DNA of 11,153 nucleotides, taken from assembly GCA_031771865.1 (NCBI GenBank), contig JASISA010000004.1, forward strand, positions 1 to 11,153. The letters are read 5' to 3'. This DNA is from Nothophaeocryptopus gaeumannii. Its lineage: Eukaryota > Ascomycota > Dothideomycetes > Mycosphaerellales > Mycosphaerellaceae. How positions within the stretch are numbered: the stretch's first letter is position 1; the number at the start of each line of letters is the position of its first letter. Below are positions 1 to 7,759 of this stretch, piece by piece. The notes under the pieces are model-generated. The model did no database searches, was not told where the DNA came from, and was given only the letters and a program-made list of their open reading frames with translations. The translations under genes and the position numbers were made by a program.

Positions 1-1
1 T

Positions 2-61
2 GCTGGTCGGTACCGTTACGTGAGTGTCTCCCTGTTCGCCAACGAAGAGCGTATCGAATAG
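2..61 (+). CDS. possible 3' end of an upstream gene (partial)
   Basis: The reading frame starting at base 2 is open to a TAG at 59-61 and gives a 19-residue tail ending in SLFANEERIE. Its composition looks coding, but the stretch is very short, no motif can be recognised and the rest of the gene would lie outside the window. It could equally be chance. Confidence 0.2.
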   Translation, partial: AGRYRYVSVSLFANEERIE

Positions 62-401
62 AAAAGTCGGTGAGAACCAACACCTGCGACACGACCTGGA
101 GTGCGACGCTTTGCATCGTCTCGTCGCTAGCATTCGTTCACGCAAGCTGCCTCTGAGGCTGCGGACCACGAGCATAAATACATAGGTCCCATTTGCCGTG
201 CCGCCTGAGCGATTCACCAATGCCACATGCAGTGCTGAAGTGGCATGGACGTGGTTCTGCACATCGATCTTCGCTTCGAAAGCGAGACGACCTTATTTTC
301 GAGGTTGTTGCTCGCGGTCATTGCTAGGTCACGTGAATTGCACTCGTCCTGGTAGGAACGATCCCGCTAGCAGTAGTGCTACTATACCTAATTGAGCCAG
401 A
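62..401. other. intergenic, no gene recognised
   Basis: This stretch of 340 bases lies upstream of the first large gene. A 65-codon open frame at 198-395 (+) is in the same phase as the downstream gene but is closed by a TGA just before that gene's ATG. I see no motif in it and no convincing splice that would join it to the gene. The stretch presumably holds the promoter and 5' UTR; no clear TATA box was found. Confidence 0.4.
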
Positions 402-2390
402 ATGGACTCGGGCCGCTTTGGGACTAGCGGAGTTGCTCATCTGCTGCCTAAAAGGTACGCGCCCGCCGCAGAATCGTTCTCTACTGCCGCGCGACGTTCT
501 CCGCGAACAATGCTAGACACCAGATCCAATGCCTTTCATGGTCCTTCGAGCCAATACATCGGCTCACTCGAGGCCCTCGTCCGCGTGCAGAACGACCATC
601 ATGCCCGACTCCACGCTTCCTGCGAATGTCTGTTCACTACGGAACAGCGCGTGTTACTTGCCTCCCTCGAGCCTGATGCCGGTATTTGCTCTCCTGTCTC
701 TATCAATGGCCGAACGGCTGCCCAGGCCGACCTCGAGGAACCACCGGCTCCTATTGCGGCGGGGAGCGGGATCCAGATCGTTCTGGAGAACCCGAGTGAA
801 CGACGGCGACTCAAGCGTAGAAGAGCAGATCCCGGGACATCACCGCGGAACAACGATCGAGCTGCCTGGCGGGCCACGGCCGACGACTTGTTACAGACGA
901 TTCCACGCGGACAAACCTGGCGACAAATTCTGGATCGACACGGCATGTACCAGTACCTCCAGAGCGGCTCATTCTTGAATGAACTGCTGGCTGGCACCGG
1001 TCTGAGAAATCCATCGCCCGTCGCAGAACCCCCCGCGTCCCAAGCTGAGGCCTACTCATCAGTGGAACGTTTGATGACATTCGCAAAGGCTGCAGCAGGA
1101 CTTGAAAGTTCGGCCCGCGTTGCTCGCGGTCTAGCTGTTTTCCAACAGTTCATCGGCCTGTCATCATGCGCCGTACTACAAGCAGAGCAGATTGTTCCAA
1201 ATAACACCATATACACCATCGCGAAAATCTGTATCAACAGTACGTATGAAGTGTCGGACGACTATTGTCGACAGATACTGCGGACTACCTGCTTCGTGAA
1301 CAGTCTCATCGATAATCTCAGCGCCGGCAGGCTGGGCAGGCATGCTAGTGAGGTTCTCTTGATATGTCTGTGTTCCATTCCTGGTGAAAGTGCCGTTAGC
1401 TGATGGGTTCGCAGGGAGATTACCCGTCGCGTCTTTTTTCCATTTAGGTCGCTCCAAACAGTCACGAGTCAACAGTCTGGACTATATTCAGACCGGTCTG
1501 GAATCTACGCTCACCTTGGACGTAGAAGAGGATTGGACGGAAGTGTTTGTCCCTAGTATCGTTCATCACGTGCTGAACAAAGCAGTCAGGTCAGTCGCTC
1601 CTAGTGCGGTGAAGCTCTCGACGAGATCTAACATGCCTAGCGTACATACCATCGGTAGAATCCTTGGCTACAAAACCACAGATGTTCTGGGCGACCGGAT
1701 CAACCCATGGCAATTCTTCAATACTGGCGCAAAGGCGCGCGGAGCAATCAGCGACGCTTTGGCCTCTGTCCCCGAGGTTGGACGCGATACCGGGGGACGA
1801 TCGGCGTCATCTTTTGAGTCTTCGCATAGCGACTTCGGTAGCGTGCTAGATGTTGAGAACATGCTACAATTCGCCCAGGGGGCGAGGCCCTACAAGATCT
1901 ACGACTCCCACCCGAAAGAACCTTTTGCCTATGAAATGCTAGATAGGGAAGGTTGGCAGCAGAAGGTGGAGGAAATCGCGCTTTCTTGGTTAATGGTTCG
2001 TCGCTGGAATTCTTTCACCCGCTTCGGTTTCGCCCACGTCGTTGCTAACGCACTTCTCGTCAGAGCGATACACGCCTCCGAAACGTCGAAGACATTGTAA
2101 AGAGACGAAGAGATTGTCGGCGATCGACGAAGGAACTGCTCCGGGCGTGGTGTATCTTTAGGCTGAAGCCTGCCGAGGGTGACGAATGGAAACCTGTCCT
2201 AGGCGGCTTCGCCACGGAAGAACACTTGCCACAGGCGGTGGTATTCGTAGCACTCGACAACCTTAGCCCGGAGAACGGTTTCTTCATGACGTTGCCGAAG
2301 GGCCATTGGGTATGCAAAGAAGGTGCTGAGATCGTAATGCAGCCCTCCACTGGTGGAGGGCTCGGTCTTTTTTTCGCTCTCTGTGTGTGA
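402..2390 (+). CDS. hypothetical protein, three exons; C-terminus weakly resembles a phytanoyl-CoA dioxygenase-type core
   Basis: Three open frames are joined by two phase-compatible introns. The exons are 402-1347, 1415-1995 and 2064-2390 (1854 nt, 617 residues). Intron 1 (67 nt) has donor GTGAGG, a CTGAT branch-like site and acceptor GCAG. Intron 2 (68 nt) has donor GTTCGT, a perfect GCTAACG branch point and acceptor TCAG. The ATG at 402 has A at -3. Around residues 131-141 there is a basic run (ERRRLKRRR) that could be a nuclear signal. Near residues 569-590 the exon-3 stretch VALDNLSPENGFF followed by TLPKGH looks like the 'aLdd.tpeNG...PGSH' core of PhyH-type 2-oxoglutarate oxygenases. 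The upstream HxD iron ligands are not visible, so this resemblance is weak and a catalytic role is not supported. The 617-residue model could also be two adjacent genes. The overall function is unknown. Confidence 0.5.
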
Positions 2391-2430
2391 CCACTAGCCG
2401 GTCTAGCTCTCGTGCACATGAACGACAGCT

Positions 2431-3183
2431 GCATTTAAGTCTGCCTCCGGTGATATGCAGGCGCTTAAGTTGGGCCTGGAGGCCATGCAGGTGACCAAGC
2501 GTGCTCAATACATAAATAGCTGGACTAACTTAGGTCAATGCAGGCGAAGTGTCAAAACAACAGCATGTTCGGGAATTTCCTCAAGAACCATGACAATCCC
2601 CGTTTTGTGAGCCTCACATCGGATCAGGCAAGAGTACGTACTTCTCAGTGTATGGCATTTCATGACAATCGCTAAGATGCAGATCATCAACGCGATCGCT
2701 TTCATCTTCTTCGCACAGGATATCCCTATCATCTATCAGGGCCAAGAACAGCAGCTCGGTGGCTCAGCGGTGCCCTATAGCCGTGAGGCACTGTGGATCA
2801 CGGGGTACGCAGCAGTATCGGGAATAGGATCCTCTATCCAAGCATACAACAAGATCAGGAAGATGCTAACACTAGACTATCCATGCTACATTCATACGCC
2901 AGGTAAGCCGATCGTTTGGAAGACAGGAATCAATGCGGCAGTTGGACAGTGTGCGAACCTCACCATGATGAACGTCTTCACAAATGCGGGCGTTACAAGC
3001 ACAGCAAACGTGAAGATCACCTGCCAAGAGCTGGGAGACATGTCAGCGACTTTCGTAAGTCTCCTCACGTGCGAGAAAGTCGACAGCGATTTGCAAGGAA
3101 ACATGAAGGTACCGATTTCAGCCGGCCAGCCGCGTCTATTGCTGGGCGCCAGCGTCGGCCATGGAATACCATGGTGCGCTTAG
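2431..3183 (+). pseudogene. GH13 alpha-amylase, 3' fragment (N-terminal half missing)
   Basis: Secreted fungal alpha-amylases hydrolyse internal alpha-1,4 bonds of starch. Three exons read cleanly: 2431-2490, 2544-2633 and 2683-3183, 216 residues. Intron 1 (53 nt) has donor GTGACC, a CTAAC branch and acceptor TGCAG. Intron 2 (49 nt) has donor GTACGT, a GCTAAGA branch and acceptor TGCAG. The product contains the GH13 region with the third catalytic acid (NFLKNHDNPRF), then DIPIIYQGQEQ and NREALW-like SREALWITGY, then a domain C ending in VPISAGQPRLLLG. All of these sit in the order known for Taka-amylase-like enzymes. The fragment starts at an AFKSASGDM segment just upstream of the NHD motif. 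The signal peptide, (beta/alpha)8 strands 1-6 and the two other catalytic residues (nucleophile Asp and acid/base Glu) are absent. In-frame TGA at 2419 closes the frame upstream. An enzyme made from this would be dead. Family assignment is secure; pseudogene status is inferred from the missing half. Confidence 0.9.
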
Positions 3184-4336
3184 AGCAAAGCCGGGCAATC
3201 GTAGTGTCTGGAAGCACTACGAAAGGACTGACAGGCTTTCTACGCCGCTGTTGGTGGGTGTACACCATATGAAGGTCAGTATAGTACGTTGGCACCAGGG
3301 AAGGTTTATGAAAAAGCCGAACTTCATGTCAGTACGTCCTCAATGACGTATCCGCTGGCTTAACTGACGGGCAATCTAAAGCGTCTTCGAGCATTGCAGT
3401 CACAAGTGTCCTTAGCTTCCGCTTCAGGTTTCTCGGCTGACTCGCTGCAATCCTGGAACTTGTTGGGATGATGGGACCGCGCCACCAGGCAATGTGACTG
3501 CAATGCTCGAAGACGCTGTAGAGACAAGGCGGAGTAATCCAGATAATTTGCCTGTTTGGCCCTAGTCCTGCACTGGCGTTCCAATGAAGCCAGACCTGAT
3601 ACGTATCACCTGCCGGGATATCATGCATGGCCAACCGAAACGAAACGACATCGATTTTTCAAGTTCAGCAGCAGCCACATACATCCAGCCCCGCCAACAT
3701 TTTTTAGTCCAATGCTCACAATGCATACTCGGCTCGCAGCTCGGGTACACAAAAGGTACCGATAAAGGCGACTCGCTTATAGAACGAGCCAATCCAAGTA
3801 GGCTGTAAAGATATGAAGCTCTACCAATGTGCTGTTATCTCAGTGATATTCTCATACATAGTTTGCTAAGAGACCGCTACAACGACCCACTTCACAACCT
3901 AGAAACGATCTGATCGTCTGGCTGTATGAAGTGTATTCGCTGTAAGAGAAAGTCCTTCTCAGCACATCAAATAAGCCTTGCCGCTGCAGCATCCAAACAT
4001 TTTGTTGATACTCTGAGTCCAAGTTTGGGACAGGTACTTAACATGGTCTTGTATCTCATTGGGCGCTTCACGTTGCAGGATCACCACAAAACCCTAGTGG
4101 CGCCGCAGCGAGCTCGAACGGTCCTTCGCTTGCAGAATCCTGGTCTATAATCCCAGACACGGCGACCTATGCAGAATAATGATGATGGTGCACCGCCCCT
4201 TGTCTCTGACCCGGGCCTTGCTATAGGCGCTAAGTAAGGGGCATTCTTGCATATACATATTACCCAATGTTGTTCTCATGAACTGATTAGATAGATTCAA
4301 AGCTACCAGCACCATCACCACAGCTCACTCTCAACA
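3184..4336. other. long intergenic stretch, no convincing gene
   Basis: This stretch of about 1.15 kb follows the amylase remnant. Open frames of 60-100 codons exist on both strands, but none has convincing family motifs or splice structure. It holds the inverted repeat at 3380-3517. The minus strand around 3540-3640 has a few residues reminiscent of a starch-binding domain, discussed separately as a weak observation. The rest appears to be degenerate or regulatory DNA. Confidence 0.5.
3380..3517. repeat. 24-bp perfect inverted repeat with 90-nt spacer
   Basis: The arm at 3380-3403 (AGCGTCTTCGAGCATTGCAG plus TCAC) is the exact reverse complement of 3494-3517. Pairing extends outwards for four more bases after one mismatch (3375-3378 with 3519-3522) and inwards by one base. 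The stretch could be a small MITE-like insertion or a transcribed hairpin. No target-site duplication is obvious. Confidence 0.75.
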
Positions 4337-4650
4337 ATGGCCGACTCCGGTATTGCACACACACACATCACGCGGACTCTTACCAACTACACCAGATGCA
4401 CGAACAACCCCAAGCATAGAGTCGTGCGCGAGGCGATGCTCCCTCAACCATGCCGCGTCGTGGGCTGCACAAGACCCGTCATACAATCCACCGCAAGTGC
4501 CACCAACCGACGAGACGGATGTCCAGAGTGTCCGTGAGGGCGTGAGTGAATCGCCGAAGCGTAATTCCAGTCTATTTTGTGTGCTAATCCTGCTTTTCTA
4601 GACACTCGAGACAATTCCCAGCGGAGCAGAATGGTGTAGAGCAACTCTAG
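4337..4650 (+). CDS. small Cys/His-rich protein, possibly zinc-binding (one intron)
   Basis: The ATG at 4337 has a strong context (CAACAATGG). Exon 1 is 4337-4533. A 68-nt intron (4534-4601) has donor GTGAGG, branch GCTAATC and a pyrimidine-rich TTTTCTAG acceptor. Exon 2 is 4602-4650 and ends in TAG. The product is 81 residues with C21, C39, C44, C62, C65 and H67; the spacing CPECPH at the end looks like a metal-binding knuckle, and splicing completes it. Without splicing the frame stops right after CPEC. The protein has no signal peptide or membrane segment. An alternative donor GTGAGT at 4542 joins a different frame (ATG at 4353) to exon 2 and gives a less ordered product, so I prefer the first model. 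The role is unknown; small Cys/His proteins of this sort are, as far as I recall, common in Dothideomycetes. Confidence 0.5.
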
Positions 4651-4767
4651 ACGTGAGTTATCCGTGAGAATTACATGCTTGTGGGCCATCGAAACCAATA
4701 ATTCACAGCGATCTAGATAGTTGTGTCGTTGAGGTCTTGGTTCGGGCCGGGCCGAGCGTCCGTGCAA

Positions 4768-4775
4768 GTATATAA
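4768..4775 (+). promoter_or_regulatory. TATA-like box upstream of the kinase-like gene
   Basis: GTATATAA lies about 110 bp before the ATG at 4886. It is followed by a pyrimidine-rich stretch (4800-4825, CTCTTTCATTCTCTCTTAG) of the kind often found near fungal transcription starts. Its function is inferred from position and composition only. Confidence 0.4.
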
Positions 4776-4885
4776 CACTTCAAAAGGCGATCTGCCACTT
4801 ACACTCTTTCATTCTCTCTTAGCCAACAAGTTGCTTCATTTGACTCTGCTTCCAAAACTCAGCTACCGACGCAAGGCGATATCCC

Positions 4886-5749
4886 ATGGAGAATCTTCGA
4901 TCCCTTGACGGCTACAAAGTAGAGCGGTTCACGTACTGGCAACCTCCCGGCGTGCAGAGATGTCTTGCGGCTTCATCCAGGAACTTCGTAGGGCTCATGG
5001 AAGATGGTCTTACCGTTTTAAAATTTCCGCTCCTCAAGTCTCGCAACGCTATGGAGGCCCTTGAAGAAGAAGCGGCTCGATTCGCTCATCTCGGCCGACA
5101 CCCAAATCTCGTCGCGTTCAAAGGTCACCACCAAGATGGGTTACTCTTCGAATACTGTGATCATGGTTCACTCTATGACCTCATTACCGCACGCTCTCTC
5201 TCCGACACCCAAAGACAAGTCATCGGGACGCAAATTGCGAGTTGTCTCCGCCACCTACACCAGCGGAACTACATCCATTGTGATCTCAACGTCAACAACG
5301 TCTTTATCAGCTCTGGTATGGTTGCGAAAGTCGGAGACATCCAAGGTCAACTCTATCGGCCCGATGGTACCGTCGAAATGCCAACTATGTCTCAAGAGAA
5401 TGCCAAGTCCCGCCATCCGGACGCTGGGGAGGACGAGTTTTCGCAGAAAACTGACATTTTCGCACTCGGAACACTGCTATACCAGCTGTGGCACTCCAGC
5501 TCGCCCTTTCCGGACCTGGACGAAAACTTTGAAGCAGAGACTATCCAAGCAAGATATCAAAACAGAGAATACCCCATCGACATGCAGACGGCTACTGGAA
5601 TAGACATGATTATCTTGAGATGTTGGACTTCGGCGTACAAAGATGCCGATGAGGTCCTACTCGACATGGAATCCTTCGTACGGGGCTTCGGGAGGGGTGA
5701 TCAGACTTCATACATAACAGACGCGAATCGTACGGTCTGTTGTGAGTAG
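4886..5749 (+). CDS. protein-kinase-like protein with degenerate DFG motif
   Basis: This intronless gene encodes 287 residues, essentially a bare kinase domain. Visible landmarks are VLKFP with the ATP-binding lysine K46, a helix-C glutamate near E61/E62, the hinge region LLFEYCDHGSLYDLI (about 86-100), and the catalytic loop HCDLNVNN with D133 and N138. D151 occupies the DFG position but reads DIQ. Subdomain IX is TDIFALGTLLYQLW (D190). The family phosphorylates proteins on Ser/Thr/Tyr using ATP. Here the HRD arginine is Cys, the catalytic-loop lysine is Asn (N135), and DFG has lost Phe and Gly. Metal-binding Asp and Asn remain, so activity is possible but not assured. No transmembrane segment or extra domain is present. 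The last two residues and the stop lie inside the left arm of the fold-back element, so the natural C-terminus may have been replaced. Kinase-fold assignment is firm; substrate is unknown. Confidence 0.85.
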   Translation: MENLRSLDGYKVERFTYWQPPGVQRCLAASSRNFVGLMEDGLTVLKFPLLKSRNAMEALEEEAARFAHLGRHPNLVAFKGHHQDGLLFEYCDHGSLYDLITARSLSDTQRQVIGTQIASCLRHLHQRNYIHCDLNVNNVFISSGMVAKVGDIQGQLYRPDGTVEMPTMSQENAKSRHPDAGEDEFSQKTDIFALGTLLYQLWHSSSPFPDLDENFEAETIQARYQNREYPIDMQTATGIDMIILRCWTSAYKDADEVLLDMESFVRGFGRGDQTSYITDANRTVCCE

Positions 5750-5940
5750 AGGTACGAACTGTTCAGACATAAGTTGCTTGCTTGCTATGAAGGGTTGCCA
5801 GACGGGCTGTCTATATATCTCAGTGTTGGGCGTTCATAAGGCCCTTCAGGCCTGTATGAAACAGATCGACAGTCTGATCAGCATAGCTGGGCAGCCCTAA
5901 GTATCGGGCTGCAATAGCATATACAGAAGCCATTCACAAC
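5741..5940 (+). repeat. left arm of the fold-back element
   Basis: This is the left terminal inverted repeat. It starts inside the final codons of the kinase-like gene and supplies that gene's TAG at 5747-5749. Similarity with the right arm fades abruptly after CAAC at 5940. Confidence 0.85.
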
Positions 5941-6098
5941 ACGGTCTGCCAAGAACGGGTATTTACCAGGCGTACCACTTTGCGTGTACTAAGTTCCATC
6001 CATTCAAGCCCTTTCCAGGATCACATGTTGCTCAAATTGGCAGCATCGATGTACCTTCGCCTCAACTGTCTTGGTACTTTTCTCTATCGCTTTAGGTC

Positions 6099-6147
6099 CA
6101 TGCTTGAGGCAAAGCTGCGGTACTTCTCCCACACCACCTCAAGCATG
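6099..6147. repeat. 11-bp inner palindrome at the centre of the fold-back element
   Basis: CATGCTTGAGG at 6099-6109 is the reverse complement of CCTCAAGCATG at 6137-6147. Its midpoint (6123) is within 2 bp of the midpoint of the outer arms (6121). Confidence 0.7.
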
Positions 6148-6300
6148 TGAGACCCGGTACAGTGTATGGCCGTGCACAGCACAAGTGTTGTTCAAATCCT
6201 TCATTTCGAAGCGAGCCTCGCTACGGAGCATGCGCGACCGAGCATGCTTCAGAGCTTCAAATCCAGCATCGCTACCCTCCGGACTACATTTATGACATAT

Positions 6301-6501
6301 GTTGTAAATGGCTTCTGCATATGGTATTGCAGCCCAACCCTTAGGGCTGCCCAGCTACGCTGATCAGACTGTCGATCTGTTTCATAGAGGCCTGAAAGGC
6401 CTTATGAATGCCCAACACTGAGATATATAGACAGCCCGTCTGGCGACCTCTTTACAGAATGTAAGCGACTTATGTCTGAACAGTTCGTACCTCTACTCAC
6501 A
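6301..6501 (-). repeat. right arm of the fold-back element
   Basis: This is the reverse-complement copy of 5741-5940. The two arms differ mainly in a block about 35-55 bases from the outer end and at scattered single positions. Confidence 0.85.
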
Positions 6502-6796
6502 TCATGACCCACGCACCAAATCGTGCAGCTGATACTTGTCGCACGCGGCGCCCCCTTGTCGCTCATCTTCACATATACGGCTCGACTTGGCTACTCAAGC
6601 GAGGAAGGAGCCCTTGACTGTTGAAGACCCAGAGCTGCACATGGGTGGAGGTACTGAACCGGAACAGCTCATGCCGTGACATTACGTGCGAAAATTGTTG
6701 GATAGGCATACGTAGGGCTGACTGTCTCTACCTGTAGTCAGAAGGTATAGAGGAGATGTAACCCATGTAGAGAGACTGTCTACTGAAAGAAACATC

Positions 6797-6804
6797 TATA
6801 TAAG
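6797..6804 (+). promoter_or_regulatory. TATA-like box
   Basis: TATATAAG lies about 317 bp upstream of the preferred start of the next gene. It could be that gene's core promoter if the 5' UTR is long. The assignment is tentative. Confidence 0.25.
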
Positions 6805-6936
6805 AGGTGTTGTGGATGCCAAGACCCTGATTAGTAAGGGCAATGCGGACACTTCCAACTCCTGTAGCAGAAAATTGTATGTGCTTCGTATACTGTTTCT
6901 ATCGATCAACGACGTTAGCCATTGTCGTGGTCCAGG

Positions 6937-6950
6937 CCCTCGGCCGAGGG
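6937..6950. promoter_or_regulatory. perfect 14-bp palindrome CCCTCGGCCGAGGG
   Basis: The palindrome contains head-to-head CGG/CCG half-sites, the type bound by fungal Zn2Cys6 dimeric regulators. It sits 170 bp before the ATG at 7121. A role as a binding site is inferred only from symmetry and position. Confidence 0.3.
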
Positions 6951-7120
6951 ATACTTCGGTGTTGCTACTAATCGCGGCGGGCGTCGATTCCTAGCTGCCC
7001 GGCAAAATCACGTGTTGCTGCAAATGCATTTAGCGCGGGGTCATGGTGCATAATATCGCACTTTGCTGTCGACTCACCTCGCGTCTTTCACACCCGCAAT
7101 CTTCGCCCGCCCGCGGCAAT

Positions 7121-7759
7121 ATGTCGCTATCACATCCCGATGGCTTCCCCCCCGTCGACTACCACCGCTGGTATAACTCTTTGCCAACATTTGAGCAGCA
7201 ACGACACACGATCGACGAGCGGACCCTCCTAGCCATCGCGGCGATCTTCTGCAGATATCAAGAGCAAGATATCTTTGGGATTACTCTCCTACACCGCCAT
7301 ATCCAGCTGCGGCGCAGACACATCATGATGCACTATGAGCCGGACCCCGATACGATCCTCTGCACAGCCGAGGCTCTTGGAGATCTTGGAGATCGTCCTC
7401 TTTATCCCTATGCATACAGCCTCGTCGCCGGGAAAATTATGCCCGTGGAGTTCTCGCACACGCAAACCGCAGCGCCGAATGAGGGATTCCTGCTCGAGCT
7501 CGCGACCTTCCTTATCGATCAGGAATTGGACAATGTCATCGGGCTATCGGCCCTGTCCCCGGGAACTTCTCGCTGGACAGAATACAATCTCGAACAGGGA
7601 AGGGGAACGACTGCTTCGCCACGGGAATGTTCGGCGGTGGGGGACGTCGTCGCAACGGAGTGGCGATGCTTCGACAGGGAAGGAGCCGTCGAGGTCATAG
7701 CCATGAAGACTTGTGTGGAGCCAAAGTCCGGTGGGCACATCCGGGAGCCAACGACATAG
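7121..7759 (+). CDS. uncharacterised fungal protein with H-x-H motif
   Basis: This intronless gene encodes 212 residues from the ATG at 7121 (A at -3); an in-frame ATG at 7043 would add 26 residues. I prefer the later start because the H-x-H motif then lies at residues 58-60, as in the related minus-strand gene near the telomere (57-59). Visible landmarks in order are DIFGITLLHRHIQL, an IMMHYE strand, YPYAYSLVAGKIMPVEF in the middle, a helix FLLELATFLIDQELDNVIGL, and a C-terminal section with VVATEWRCF, MKTC and SGGH. The same series appears in the telomere-proximal gene, so the two look like divergent paralogues. There is no signal peptide or membrane segment. The conserved His, Cys and Trp suggest a small globular domain, perhaps metal-binding, but no function is known to me. 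Confidence 0.7.
   Translation: MSLSHPDGFPPVDYHRWYNSLPTFEQQRHTIDERTLLAIAAIFCRYQEQDIFGITLLHRHIQLRRRHIMMHYEPDPDTILCTAEALGDLGDRPLYPYAYSLVAGKIMPVEFSHTQTAAPNEGFLLELATFLIDQELDNVIGLSALSPGTSRWTEYNLEQGRGTTASPRECSAVGDVVATEWRCFDREGAVEVIAMKTCVEPKSGGHIREPTT

Larger units (their letters stand above)
5741..6501. mobile_element. fold-back / MITE-like element with ~200-bp terminal inverted repeats
   Basis: The arm at 5741-5940 matches the reverse complement of 6301-6501 along its whole length, by eye close to 90 percent identity. Many of the differences are transitions. Both arms begin TGTGAGTAGAGGTACGAACT and contain GACGGGCTGTCTATATATCT. The 360-bp core (5941-6300) has only short open frames with no transposase motif, so the element would be non-autonomous. 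I could not find a target-site duplication: the left flank ends CTGT and the right flank starts TCAT. An old insertion, or an inverted duplication made by recombination, are both possible. Confidence 0.8.
6502..7120. other. intergenic stretch, probable promoter region of the next gene
   Basis: No convincing gene lies between the fold-back element and the ATG at 7121. A 60-codon open frame (6812-6994, +) has no recognisable motif. The stretch holds a TATA-like box at 6797-6804 and a perfect 14-bp GC-rich palindrome at 6937-6950. Confidence 0.4.

Noticed and set aside
1384..1413. Treating the frame beginning at 1384 as a separate gene start
   Set aside because: It starts at GTG, not ATG, and lies inside a 67-nt intron that joins the two frames in phase.
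2310..2428. A possible splice from exon 3 of the first gene into the amylase fragment, making a fusion protein
   Set aside because: The better donors (2310, 2334) do not keep the reading frame with the acceptor at 2428, and the only in-frame donor (2323) is a poor match to consensus.
2060..2434. A 124-codon minus-strand frame opposite exon 3 of the first gene
   Set aside because: It is the mirror of the plus-strand exon, which has a perfect branch point and acceptor and a continuous phase-matched frame.
3926..4150. A 74-codon plus-strand frame starting MKCIRCKRKSF
   Set aside because: The early Cys pair resembles a zinc knuckle, but no further ligands follow and there is no homologue I recognise or convincing promoter.
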